The notes under the pieces: model-generated
The model's input: only the letters and a program-made list of their open reading frames with translations
Told to the model about the DNA's origin: nothing
Databases searched by the model: none
In this document: one piece after another, positions 54,275 to 64,000 of the stretch
Position numbering within the stretch: the first letter of the stretch is position 1
Layout: every line of letters begins with the position of its first letter
Position numbers and translations under genes: made by a program
From: Durusdinium trenchii
Lineage: Eukaryota; Sar; Dinophyceae; Suessiales; Symbiodiniaceae
Assembly (NCBI GenBank): GCA_963970005.1
Contig: CAXAMN010005258.1
Span: 270,546-334,545, forward strand
Length of the DNA: 64,000 bases
Direction of reading: 5' to 3'

Positions 54275-54491
54275 CCCGATTGGCAGCGGAGATGGCGCCA
54301 CCGCTTTCGGAACCTGGTCCCTAACCATCGGCGGGGCTTTTGCCGAGCGAGGGCTCTGGGGGAGGTCCGGAGGCCTCGCGCTGCCCAGAAGGTTTGCAGT
54401 TCGAGGACCCAGGATTGGTTGCAGTCACAGCCGTGGGGTGGCATGGTTTGCTTCCAAGCATGTGATGGAGGTCTTTGCCGAGTCATTTTAG
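54275..54491 (+). CDS. Terminal exon, unknown gene
   Basis: Acceptor TTTTTTCATGTGTCACAG with a pyrimidine tract, then PIGSGDGATAFGTWSLTIGG, AFAERGLWGRSGGLALPRRF, AVRGPRIGCSHSRGVAWFAS and KHVMEVFAESF with TAG. It is Gly/Ala/Arg-rich with good bias throughout 71 codons. No motif recognised. Confidence 0.5.
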
Positions 54492-54607
54492 GTCTTTGGC
54501 CAGCTATATAGATTTCGGTCGTCCGACTCGGGGTTTTCGTGGCGCAGGAGCTCTTGCTAAGCCCGCGTTATTTGGTGGCATCTGGGCGGCATTCCGATAC
54601 AGGCGAC

Positions 54608-54717
54608 CATGGAGGCTACTACTGTTAGGGTGGAGGCCATTGCTAGTAATGCTAGTAGATTGGAGGCCATCGCCAGTAGGTTGGAGGCCATTGCTACTAG
54701 GGTGGAGTGCATCGGCT
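54608..54717. repeat. CTAGTAG-type interspersed repeat, GGAGGCCATCGC orientation
   Basis: Units GGGTGGAGGCCATTGCTAGT, GATTGGAGGCCATCGCCAGT, GGTTGGAGGCCATTGCTACT and GGGTGGAGTGCATCGC, about 21 bases each. Confidence 0.85.
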
Positions 54718-54923
54718 TTGGGTGACAACCCCAGGTGGCTGCGCAACCAGAAGTGGCAAGGAGCAGCGACTGGCGAGAGCTGATACCGGTGGGTGCGCCT
54801 TGTCTAGGAACATTACACAACCTAGAATGAAGAGAGTGATGTGAAAAAGGCTGTTAAGCGGAAATGTGACACTTGCATGGAAGCTAATAATCATCATGAG
54901 CGATCATTTATGATGGATTCCAG

Positions 54924-55130
54924 GGTGAACCTAGACGTCGATTGAAGTTAGCCTTCAAAACAGTGTCGTCCCATGTTGGCACGAGAGATCTCGACCACTT
55001 CACTGAGGCCTGCGTTCCGCCAGCGTGTCACGAGGCCTTTGCAAACCTGGCCTTGCCACGTCTGCTGGACGCCGAAGGGGTGAATGACGTCAGAAGTGTT
55101 GCAGCAACCTTCATGGTTGAAGACATCCTG
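54924..55130 (+). CDS. Exon of an unknown gene
   Basis: Acceptor GGATTCCAG, then phase 0: GEPRRRLKLAFKTVSSHVGT, RDLDHFTEACVPPACHEAFA, NLALPRLLDAEGVNDVRSVA and ATFMVEDIL. Reads as a folded helical domain. Codon bias is clear for LDHFTEACVPP to VNDVR. The 3' end is approximate. No family recognised. Confidence 0.55.
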
Positions 55131-55959
55131 ATACATTTTCATGTGGAGAAAGCAGGAGGAAACAATACAAGAGTTGGTTTGCAGATTGTGTTTGTGTATG
55201 CTCCATGAACTTGAACCGTCTGGTTCACCCGTTGTGCTCCGTTGGGCACTCTGCCAATCATCTCACGCGATGAAGGAATGGCGTCAAGGCAAATCGGCCA
55301 AGTATCATCCTTCGCCGGGACCTTGCGCTGGCGCCTTCGACGTGGATGTGTCTTGGTTCGTGTCGATGGTGACACGGTTCGTTTCGATGTGGGTCGGCAT
55401 CCGTGTGCGGGGGCACGGAAATTGTCGGAATTCATGTGGCCAGCAGTGTTTCTTCTTGATGATTTTTAAGCCCAAATGCCTGTGTATCTTGTTTTCAATG
55501 TCACCGCATCCGGTCCTTTCCAAGCTTCGCAAGCTTCTCCATGATCTCCATGATTGGTGATGGAACATGAGATGCCTACATTGTCACTCGCGAGTTTGCC
55601 CTCGCATGTTGGATCACAACTTCCTCGTTCTCCTCTAACACCCCGCGCATTTGTTGATGCTTCGCTTTCACTGTCGCCCCCCTTTGTCGTCCCAGTCGCT
55701 TCTATCATCAGGACGCAAGTTGCGTGCAACACCTAGACCAGGACAGGGTTAATGTTGCTTTGCCAGGTGTCCACCAGATGTTGTAGTGCAAGGATTCTCT
55801 CTACACTGCTGTTTTTTTGACTGGTCAACTCGTTCTTTGGTTCTCCCAGGCCACTTCGATCCTAAGTTCGTCCACCTATCTCCGATGTTTGTCATGCTCA
55901 GACTGAGGGAAAAGCTCGACCTTCCAAGGCCGCGGCCGTTCCGGGGATGAAACCGCCAG

Positions 55960-56049
55960 GACATCCGCAGCGAGGCTTGCGTCACGGCGGTGCACGTGTG
56001 GCGGGTCTTGTGCGACGCCCGTTTTTTTGATGAGCTCTTCGGGGCTCAG
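55960..56049 (+). CDS. Exact 30-codon exon, unknown gene
   Basis: Acceptor ACCGCCAG, donor GTGAGT, 90 bases in phase 0 on both sides: DIRSEACVTAVHVWRVLCDA and RFFDELFGAQ. Strong codon bias and consensus splice sites make this one of the firmest exons. The helix pair could be part of a repeat protein; no family is claimed. Confidence 0.6.
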
Positions 56050-57440
56050 GTGAGTCACTAGGTGGCAGAGGAGTGGGTTGGATTGGGGTGGTGAGGGTGC
56101 ACCAAAACGAGGAGGAACCATGCTTCACTTGGATCACTTGAAGGATGCTGGAGGCTTGTGAAGCTGAGGTGTGGTGCACTTTGGTCAATCCACAGCACCA
56201 GAACACCACTCGACGGGGTATACTGTAAATAGATAAATGTGCTTGAAAGTTTGGATCTGGCACGGCTGCGGAGAAAGACCAATAGAATAGTTTGGTGGCA
56301 TCCTATTTCAAGGCATCCCTGGATTGTCACTGATGAGGTAGCTTGCCGATGTTATATAAAATGTTTGTGCTTTGCCGATGTGCTGAGGAAGCTTGCCCAA
56401 AGACAGTTTGGGTGAAAGCTCAGAGTTCGCCGAGCACCAGAAGGCATGTTGGATCACTGAGTGTTGTACACCCTGCTTCTCTTTGGTGCTGTCCATGGTG
56501 ACACTTCCACCGATTCCACGGAACTAACCTAAACCCTGCCTATAGTGCTTCGACTCACACGTTTTCATACTTCAGGGCATCAGCATGGATCGACCCAAGC
56601 CTTACAAAACATAAACATGCACATGCTTCAACAACGGACCGGAAAGCCGCTTGATGTCCTTGCTGTATTCGATGAATTGATTTGATCATATTTAATCAAG
56701 TTGCACGATATTCCCGATGAACGACACCTTTGCAACTGGACCCTGCTACAGCGCAAACGGTGGATCCACCATGATCCGAAAAGGAGGAATTGGTCCCATC
56801 AGGTGGAGCAGAGGTGCTTTTGTCGAACTTGGTCACTGGGGGCCACTGGTTGGAACCAAGACAGACTAAACATCGTTGAAAACGCATGGAAAATGTATGG
56901 AACACATGATTTCTTCACGGTGCAGGCTGCTTTGGGGCACTACAGTACTTGCAAGGAGGGAGGTGGCAGCTATGTCGGGGTTTACTTCAATGCTGTGGGG
57001 GAGGAAGACCCAGCTGGCGCAGGCTACGCGCGCCGTGGCAACAGAGGTGCACTTGTTCATTAATTGTCTAACATTGTTCAAGCCTTTTTTGCCTTACCAG
57101 TCTCATCAGAAGGGGTGACATTGATTTGTTTGTGCATACCATTGCTTCAGTTTCCATTAGAGACAATCCAACACCAGAAGAGAAACCTGGGTCAGTTCGT
57201 CAGAAGCATTTCCTTCCAACGTTTCATAGTAGTGACCGCCAAAAGAAGAACCAACCCAATCACCCGTGTTTGGCCCCTCGGTTCATGAGCACCTCCCCCG
57301 AGAACCGTTCGTCGAGTAGTCTAGCTTCATCTACCTTCCCCAGTTGGAGCCATGAGGAACAAAAGGCACGTGAGGTGCGCAGTCTCCACCATAAGGTTGG
57401 GCATGTGCATCCCGTCACTCCATACCACCTACAGCTCCGC
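56050..57440. other. Mostly non-coding stretch
   Basis: A frame at 56870-57063 (FFTVQAALGHYSTCKEGGGS and on) reads somewhat like protein but has no borders or bias to support a call. Confidence 0.35.
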
Positions 57441-57618
57441 AGTCTCCACCATCGTGGCGTGGCGTTTGGGCCTTCGTATGGCCACCGCCTACCCGGGCGT
57501 GGCCATCGATGCAGACAGCGTCCGTTCAGCAGAGCTGATGCACCGGAATGAGCTGGAGATCGGTTGGGCCATCATTGGCTTGGGACGGAGTGGGACCACC
57601 AGCCTGGCCGCCTGGTTG
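57441..57618 (+). CDS. Sulfotransferase-like protein, exon with the P-loop-type nucleotide-sulfate site
   Basis: Reads STIVAWRLGLRMATAYPGVA, IDADSVRSAELMHRNELEIG and WAIIGLGRSGTTSLAAWL. Gly-Arg-Ser-Gly-Thr-Thr-Ser-Leu is the 5'-phosphosulfate-binding loop of sulfotransferases, which move sulfate from PAPS to sugars, lipids or proteins, often in the Golgi. The loop follows a hydrophobic strand (WAIIGL), as it should. The start codon and any signal anchor lie upstream and were not found. The next block continues with HPNLELLSDPE, the usual order in this family. Confidence 0.6.
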
Positions 57619-57722
57619 GAGCCTTGGTGCATTGCGAAGTTGAAGAATTGGTGTGTCAATGTGTGTCACGGGTCATAAGTCATAAGATCACCAGTTTCTC
57701 AGTGCAACTTCTTGTTAGGATA

Positions 57723-57967
57723 GCCATCCCAACTTGGAGCTCCTGAGCGACCCAGAGGACCATTTCCGTGAGGGTTCCTTCGACTACCTCTTCCGCCGGA
57801 GCCACCTGGAGCACCTCATCCGCCGCGACGAGCTGCCGAGTGCTGCGCGTGCTGGTTCCGCGGGTCCGGTCCGCGGGCGACGGACGCCATTGGTGGGCAT
57901 TAAGGAGCCGAACCTGTTGCGCTCCAGCAGGGGGAGGCAGATCATGGCGGAGATGAAGAGAACGAAG
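57723..57967 (+). CDS. Sulfotransferase-like protein, second exon
   Basis: After GGATAGC the frame reads HPNLELLSDPEDHFREGSFD, YLFRRSHLEHLIRRDELPSA, a low-complexity Ala/Gly/Arg linker, then TPLVGIKEPNLLRSSRGRQI and MAEMKRTK, ending in phase 0 at GTGGGC. GIKEPNLL matches the conserved Gly-x-Lys-x-Pro segment of membrane sulfotransferases between the two cofactor sites. Codon bias is strong. Confidence 0.6.
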
Positions 57968-58311
57968 GTGGGCATGTTCATAGTGTTTTTCCGCTTTTGG
58001 GCCGGGGGTGTGGCAAGAAAAGAAAAGTTTCTCACGGTTCACGGACTTTGGTATATTGTTTTTGTATAGTTTCGGATAGTTCCAGGCCGGTTCCGGGGGC
58101 ATTGAAGTTAGCTGAGCAGTTGGTGAGGTGGGAATCTTTAGGCTGATGCATCCTGTGAGGTGCTGATTATTTTCAAGCTCCTTGGCAACCATGTGGCGGC
58201 GCATTGAGATGTGGCAGGCCGTTCCTGGGCCACTGGTTTCCCTCTGATTGCATTGCTTCAAACAGAGCCGCTAACACAAAGGCCGCTAAGTGGTTCCTGT
58301 TTGGACCGCAG

Positions 58312-58458
58312 GACTCACTGGGTGGACGTGCTCTCGTCCTGAGGAATTGGGTGGACTGGCTGAAGAGCGCAGCCCTCTTCATCCGCCCAACGCCTTGCTT
58401 CCCAAGGAACTTGGCCAGGCAAGCCTGGAGTTCGATTTCTTAGGCCGCAGAATCAAAG
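58312..58458 (+). CDS. Sulfotransferase-like protein, third exon with an internal frame break
   Basis: The acceptor TTGGACCGCAG joins in phase 0 to the previous exon and gives DSLGGRALVLRNWVDWLKSA ALFI, where ALVLRNWVDW is the 3'-phosphate-binding strand (LRNPVDR type). From about 58385 the biased frame is another one, PPNALLPKELGQASLEFDFL and GRRIK, before a GTGTGT donor. One base lost near 58385-58400 would explain it. As assembled the exon cannot be read through. Confidence 0.55.
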
Positions 58459-58643
58459 GTGTGTCAGGGCCGATGCTTTTTGGAGTAGTTTATTCGTTTG
58501 TTCCAAGATGTTCCAAGGAAAATATCATGATTGCTCTAGAAGAATCCGTGAATTTGCGAAATTTACTCTGGCTATTTTTTACCGTTGTCAATTGTGTGGT
58601 ACGTTCATCCGAAGTCTTCCATTGATACGTCTAATACATGCAG

Positions 58644-58750
58644 GATTGGTGAAGAGGGCAACGACTGCAGCTTCGCCTTCGATGAAGCCCACCTTTTTGA
58701 GAAAGTGAGGGATTTGGAGCAGAAAGGACAGGAGCCGAGGAAGAGCGCAG
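58644..58750 (+). CDS. Sulfotransferase-like gene, fourth exon
   Basis: After ACATGCAG the frame reads IGEEGNDCSFAFDEAHLFEK, VRDLEQKGQEPRKSAG. Good bias. The phase does not fit the end of the third exon in its biased frame, a second sign that the assembled gene is disrupted or that a splice site was misjudged. Confidence 0.45.
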
Positions 58751-59103
58751 GTCATGATTCGGTAGGTCTTCTCAAGTCTCAAAAGCCTTAGCTTCGTGCA
58801 CTTGGTCTCTTAGCGCATAAAGAATCATCAAAGACACAGATGTGGCCCAAAATGTAGTACATTACTTGGGCTGCATGCAACAAGCCCCCCCAAAAAAGTA
58901 AACATCGCACATCCCCTCAGAGAGTATCCCATATGAGAGCCCTTCAAATAGGTCCGATCTAGCCGAGGAGATCGGAATCCCTACCCTTGGACTCCTTCAT
59001 TTGCTGGATCCTAGCACTCCACCATGCAGGATGTTGTCTCCCGCACTTGTGCTTGCGATTGATCAGTCCGATCCATCCCTTTCCAAGAGCACGCCAGATC
59101 CAG

Positions 59104-59174
59104 GAGTGGCACGCGAGCGCATCAAGGTGGTTCACTTGGACACCCTCCGGGCTGAGGTCCTGTTTGGAGATCCC
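59104..59174 (+). CDS. Sulfotransferase-like gene, fifth exon
   Basis: Between GATCCAG and GTGGGC the frame reads GVARERIKVVHLDTLRAEVL and FGDP. A strand of the type RIKVVHLDTL before a helix fits the C-terminal half of the sulfotransferase fold (the 'vlhyedL' strand). Bias is strong. Confidence 0.5.
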
Positions 59175-59347
59175 GTGGGCACGATGTTTGAGTCAACCCG
59201 CATTAACCAACCCACCAAAGAAGGCAAGGGTGCATCCAGTTTGCCTGTAAATAAAGTTGAAAGGGTTTCAACAATAAGTCATCAAACCTTGCTGCTCAGC
59301 CGCTCAATATGTTAATTTTTGCACACCTCACATCATCGGTGGCGCAG

Positions 59348-59501
59348 GGCCCTGCCGCCCTGCGCCGCCTGGGCGCCTTCCTGGGGGCCGGGAACCGGTC
59401 GACCGGTAGCAGCGGGAGCAGCGCCGGTGCAATGCCGCAAGAGGGAGAAGTGGCGGAGGATGAAGTGGAATTCTGGGAGGAGTGGAAAGTTGGGCGCAAT
59501 G
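59348..59501 (+). CDS. Sulfotransferase-like gene, sixth exon
   Basis: Between GTGGCGCAG and GTGTGT the frame reads GPAALRRLGAFLGAGNRSTG, SSGSSAGAMPQEGEVAEDEV and EFWEEWKVGRNG. LRRLGAFLGAG corresponds to the 'l..i.eFLGl' helix near the end of sulfotransferases, after which the family usually has a basic segment. An acidic, Ser/Gly-rich insert follows. The terminal exon was not identified. Confidence 0.5.
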
Positions 59502-59989
59502 GTGTGTACAATGACTTGCAGTGGAATTCTGCAGAAGGGGGTTGGAGATGGAAACTGCTTCTTGCGTTGGAGGTGGGGAAGGCCACATGAAGTGGGACAT
59601 GGGCCAGGGAGAGGAAGATGTGTTCGTTTCCAGTTGCATGTGTCATTTTAACAGTTTTTCAATAGACCATGTGAGCGACCATGTCAATACCCACAATTTG
59701 AGGATGAACGCCCAAGTGCTGCCCGGATGGCCCGGATGGCCAGTTGTGCATGACAGTGAGTCGGGCGACAGTTCAGATGCTAGGAGCTGTGTGGCTTGCC
59801 AACTGAGCTGGCCAGAAGACTGGAGCGCATCTCGGCAGGTTTAGTGGGATCACTGTACTTGGCGAGTGCCTGGGCATGTTTGCCCCAGGTTTAGGTCGAC
59901 GCTCACGCACCAGTGCGCGCACAAGTGGGCTTGGGGGGAAATCGCGAGTTTGCTTGTGATGCCCCACCAATAGTCAAAAGATGTCAAAA

Positions 59990-60045
59990 GTGGCCATCGC
60001 TATTAGTATGGAGGCCATCGCTATTCGGTTCCTTAGGAGGCCAGG
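59990..60045. repeat. CTAGTAG-type interspersed repeat, GGAGGCCATCGC orientation
   Basis: GTGGCCATCGCTATTAGTAT and GGAGGCCATCGCTATTCGGT, two units. Confidence 0.65.
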
Positions 60046-60097
60046 TTTTCTGTGTTTTTTGGTCGTTTCATATGCGGTGGCTTTACAGCTCCGCCAC

Positions 60098-60190
60098 ACC
60101 AGGGCGCCGGAGTGAAGCACTCCGCGGCTGCGATGAGCTGCTGCGGCGAAGTGGCGATGCATGGCACTGCATTGAGCGCGGCGAAAATCC
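60098..60190 (+). CDS. Candidate exon, unknown gene
   Basis: Reads RRSEALRGCDELLRRSGDAW HCIERG with high G/C at third positions; upstream GGGCGCCGGAG could hold an acceptor. A single charged helix pair, not assignable. Confidence 0.35.
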
Positions 60191-60843
60191 GAAATGCGAG
60201 AACGGACACAGTTCTCCCAAGATCTGTAGAGATACAGTCAAATTCGTCAGTATGTTCAAAAACAATCCTCCTGCACGTTTTCTCTACGGGACGCGGACCA
60301 CAGGAACAAGGTATTTGATGGTATTTGTTTATAGCAAGACTTGTCCTGCTTTTTGAGGTTTGGAGGAAATCTGAGTGCACCCCACAAAAAGTTGATTCTG
60401 TAGACAGCTGTGGGCATTCCTATTTAAGGTGGGTTTGCGCATGCCGGAAAGCATTTTGTAGAAAGCTTTGCATTATTTGGCAAGGGGAAGTTGGGTGAAG
60501 AATGGAGAAGAAAGATGAACGTACCTGTTGCCACCACAAAGTCGCATGCGCGAGCTCTTCAAAAATGAAACATTCTACAAAATATGTCATGATTTGTTAT
60601 TTGATGTTATTTGCCGCTTTGAATCTAATTGACCTGCAAAACTTGCATCTCTATACAGAATGTATCATGCACGGTCTCTATGCGAAAAGTAGATGCGCAC
60701 CTTCCATTTGGGGAAGCAAAGGTGAAAAGATGCGAAAAGTGTGTGTTTTGCATTGTTGGATGTAGTGTTTTGTTTGATGGGGAAATAATCCAGGATTTGC
60801 CAGAGGTCTAGCTTGACAAGTCAGGCGTTTATTGCTTTAATGA

Positions 60844-61068
60844 TTGGTAATCCCAAATATGCAAATAGAGAGTCAAAAGAATCCTTCGCAAATCAGAAGC
60901 AAATCCCAAACGTTGGTTGATTCTTTTGAGAAAGATGTCACTAAGGAGCCGATACCGGAATCCGTCTTGCGCCCTGTACCCATCCAACAAGAAGCCTGCC
61001 AACGAATGAAATCAAAGATTAAAATAACAGGAAGATGGATTGGAATTTATTTATTAGATAAATTATGA
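60844..61068 (+). CDS. Coding-like frame at the edge of the AT-rich island
   Basis: From residue about 20 it reads SQTLVDSFEKDVTKEPIPES, VLRPVPIQQEACQRMKSKIK and ITGRWIGIYLLDKL. It is protein-like but uses A/T-rich codons, unlike exons elsewhere in the window, so it would belong to the island and not to its neighbours. No family recognised. Confidence 0.3.
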   Translation: MVIPNMQIESQKNPSQIRSKSQTLVDSFEKDVTKEPIPESVLRPVPIQQEACQRMKSKIKITGRWIGIYLLDKL

Positions 61069-63250
61069 TGAATTTAATATATAAATATATCATATCTAAA
61101 TATTACTTCCTAAATATTTGTATTAAGAATGCCTATGAAATCAGGATGATTAACGTACGCCATAAACCGTTTTATGATATCCCTTTTTGGGGGGATGGGG
61201 GTCTGATTTTTTATGGAGGAATTGGTTTTCTTGTTGTAAAGAGAATATATATTTGATATATATGATGAATTGTAATGATATGGGATTTAGTTTTAAAACC
61301 AATTAAAGCAAAATTATGTAATAAATAGAATTTGGTGTATTTTCATTAAAATTAAATTTAAAATATTGTGCTAAAGACGATAATGGTATGGAAAGATAAA
61401 AAAGAAATAGGATATTTATAAATAATTTGGTATTTAGATATATTTGTTAAAAGATTTTTTATTTAATATGGTATTAGGAATATTGATTTAATAGGGAATT
61501 ATTATTATATATTTTTAATTTCTTTAAAATCTAATACATATAATTATATAATGTGTATTGAATTTGTTTTATTATTTTAATATGTATTTTTTTAATTGAA
61601 TTATATATTATTAAATCTTTATCTTGATATATAAATAATTTATAAATATTATATATATAAAGAATTGATATATGAAATTGATATTAGTTTTGTAAAATAT
61701 TACAATATATAAATGATAAATGATTTTACATTATTGTATTTTGATTAATTTGTATTTAGAATTGATATTTGGTTATCGATTTAAAGGTTTTAAATAATAT
61801 TGTGTATGACGATGATTCGGAATATTTTGAATTTTTCTCTGGCGAAAGATTATATATATATTTTTGATACGAATGTTTATTTATTTCTTGAATGGCTAAT
61901 GTTAATGATTTTAAAATTAAATGAATTGTGGAAGTAAAATAATCTGCTATTGCGGCTATTATTATTATTGCTATTATTATTATTATTACTACGATTACGA
62001 TTATTATTACCATTACCACTACCACTACTATTCTTGCTCCTGCTTTGGGGGGGGTGGCTTTGCCAAAAAATTCTACCCCGCAAAACGCGAAAATTCAGCT
62101 TAAGATCGGCGAAAGCTCATCCTGCCACATCTGACCCCCAGCGTATTCTTAGTAAATTTGAGTGACCGGCTTACAATAATTCTTGCAATTTTGATTCTTG
62201 TTGACACCCAACAGAAACAAAAGAGATATACAGGATGTCAACAATTAAGTAGAAAATATATGCTGATAAACAATGAAATTTCTATTTTTTGTTTGCCAAT
62301 AAAGAAGAAGCCATTGACGTGAACAAAATACAACATACATGGCATACATAAATACAACGTACTTCGGCGAAAGATAAAGCGTAGGAAGGCGAAAATTTGG
62401 CTAAAATAATTTTTTTTTGCGAAATTGACGGATCCGGGATAAAGGAAATTAGATCAATTCCCATTTTTTATATCGTATATATATTGATCGAATATTATAT
62501 TACAATAGGACAATAATAATAAGAGAATAAAATCGTAATATTTCTAAATATTGGCTCGATTTATATCGATATATAGATTTGATCGAAGAATAAAATCGGT
62601 TGTTTGATAGATGGTTTTAAACAAAACGATACGAAAAGGAATTTAATGATTTTAATATTCTTAATGCAATTCGGGGATTGAATATTAAATAATTGAAATA
62701 AAAGGAATATCTTTTAGTGGGCCAAATCTTATATATTATTGCCTAATCTTTATGGATCGATCGGAAGTTGTTCATTCCGATGCGCCATTATTTTTATCTA
62801 TAATTTTTACCAATTTAATTCTGAACAAAAAATGATCCAAAAATTGCATTCAACGTCGTTTTGCGGGTGACCAAATGGTCGAATGAAATTTATCTTTGGA
62901 AGATGATCTTTGTCTCCAAATGGTGTCCTTCCCGTGTTTCGGGGCAAAAGGGTAACAAATATAATAGATTTTAATTAGAATTGGATCAAAATTGGGGGGT
63001 CGTAGAAACGTGATATTTTGCCCTTACCAGGGGGTTTTGCCCGATGCCTGGGGTTTATCCCTCTCCGTGTCTCGGGTTTATCCTCGTTGCTTGTTAATAA
63101 TCCCCGTTTTTTGTTAATCATCCTTATCCGAAGAAGAAAATAATAGTCGTCGTCGAAGCAATATGGTCCGTGTTCTTCGGAATGAGGGCCGCATATTTTT
63201 GAGAGGTGTTTTTTGTGGATATGAGAGCATTCGTGAATTATTATGTAGCA
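61050..63250. other. AT-rich island
   Basis: Composition changes within about 200 bases from mixed to dominated by A and T, with long TATA and TTTAAT runs, and returns near 63250. No CTAGTAG repeats, GC-rich exons or dinoflagellate transposon signals lie inside. Small islets repeat GGCGAAA (near 61839, 62109, 62366 and 62388). No rRNA, tRNA or organelle gene was recognised. Confidence 0.8.
61948..62040 (+). repeat. ATT/ACC trinucleotide-type repeat
   Basis: CTATTATTATTATTGC units grading into TTACCATTACCACTACC. Tyr- or Leu-rich frames here are artefacts. Confidence 0.9.
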
Positions 63251-64000
63251 AAATCGAGGGTTTCGATATTTAGTTCTGGAGCAAGCACACATACGCTATG
63301 AATGTCTGGTGTTCAAGTCCCTTCTCCTTTTTTGAATTAATTGCATCTCATTTCCATTCCTTCGTGGTTGGGGGGTGGGTGGCCTTTGTACAATTTGTAG
63401 AGGCATGATCGCTTGGCTGGAGGGCTTGGGCAAGAATGCAGGTTGGTGTGCATGCTGTGGTGGATGGGCCCCCGATCCGCCGTTATGGATCCTGGTATGG
63501 ATGTGCAAGCTCCTTATTATACAATTATGTCATGTGGGTTAACTTTTCTGGAATTCATACATATAGGCCATGTGCCTATGTCCGCCTTCACTTCTCGGGC
63601 TTATGCTAGTGGTGAATGATCGGGTATCTGCGTGCTAAAGCTACTGTGGGTGGCCATGCAGTGGTGCCATGCTCTGGGCAGATCTGGTCATGTGCGCTAC
63701 GGCTTGTACATTTGGTTGGTGCTCACAGCATTGGCAGGCAGATCTTGCTAGGTTGCATGTCTGGCAGCTGGATATATATGGTCTGTATTTCAATTCGGCG
63801 GTTGGTGTTGCAAACAGTTGCCGCTAGTGCTGGAATGGTGGATTTGACTCCTGCTTGACAATGCTTATAACATTTTTCCAGGATGGGTTGCTGCTTCTTC
63901 TGAGGCATCTTGATCTCCCTGCTTCTTGATGTATTTTGTTTGGCATGATTCTCTACCTCTCTGGCACGTTGCATTGCAGCAAAAAGAAGTATGGCTGGTG
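63251..64000. other. Non-coding end of window
   Basis: Composition is mixed again. No exon with splice sites and bias could be supported. Confidence 0.4.

Noticed and set aside
54549..54600. Third copy of the LLLEPRFL exon (reads ELLLSPRYLVASGR)
   Set aside because: Similarity is short and the DNA match is weak, and no companion exon with the DWR...GGLQSS motif was seen nearby; kept only as a remark.
63275..63336. tRNA-like T-arm (GTTCAAGTCC) followed by CTTCTCC and a T run
   Set aside because: The partner acceptor half lies only about 51 bases upstream and no D or anticodon arm could be folded.

Overview
The window is nuclear DNA of a eukaryote with split genes, and the best match is a dinoflagellate, probably of the coral-symbiont family Symbiodiniaceae. 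The reasons are: GC-rich coding islands of 60-200 bases set in long non-coding sequence; islands bounded by plausible 3' and 5' splice sites; a string identical to the 3' part of the dinoflagellate spliced leader at 2089-2101; Ty1/copia-like elements; a LINE-like element encoding a deubiquitinase-like domain; and many degenerate CTAGTAG-type interspersed repeats. No prokaryotic operon, rRNA, convincing tRNA or CRISPR array was seen. The genus is an inference.

Layout. 1-2.24 kb: 3' part of a copia-like retrotransposon (reverse transcriptase and RNase H, polypurine tract, start of the 3' LTR). 2.3-9.2 kb: mostly non-coding, with an acidic C-terminal exon (6128-6258), microsatellites, an antisense LINE remnant (7231-8157) and a possible myristoylated N-terminal exon (8950-9102). 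9.3-17.7 kb: a nested transposon block. A second copia-like element (5' LTR, primer-binding site, gag, protease remnant, partial second LTR) is cut by a 972-bp inverted-repeat element and by a roughly 4.2-kb antisense LINE, and the LINE itself holds a 487-bp inverted-repeat element.

17.9-60.2 kb: a gene-bearing region in which every exon I could support lies on the + strand, as expected from unidirectional dinoflagellate gene arrays. Two genes can be placed in families. One is a helical-repeat, probably organellar RNA-binding protein (26.4-30.6 kb, perhaps to 32.7 kb) with about one repeat per exon. The other is a sulfotransferase-like gene (57.4-59.5 kb) whose frame is broken as assembled. 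Other exons are clearly coding in character but of unknown family, including a possibly duplicated exon pair at 39.6-40.4 and 46.6-47.4 kb and a block with frame changes at 44.05-44.77 kb. CTAGTAG-type repeats are scattered through introns and spacers. A 10-base N gap sits in a minisatellite at 49.7 kb.

60.8-63.25 kb is very AT-rich, unlike anything else here, and may be foreign, organelle-derived, a mobile element or a misjoin. The last 0.7 kb returns to the earlier composition.

Limits. Splice sites were chosen by eye (AG acceptor, GT donor, open frame, G/C-rich third codon positions). Exon ends are therefore approximate and many exons will have been missed. Family assignments rest on motif recognition without any search.
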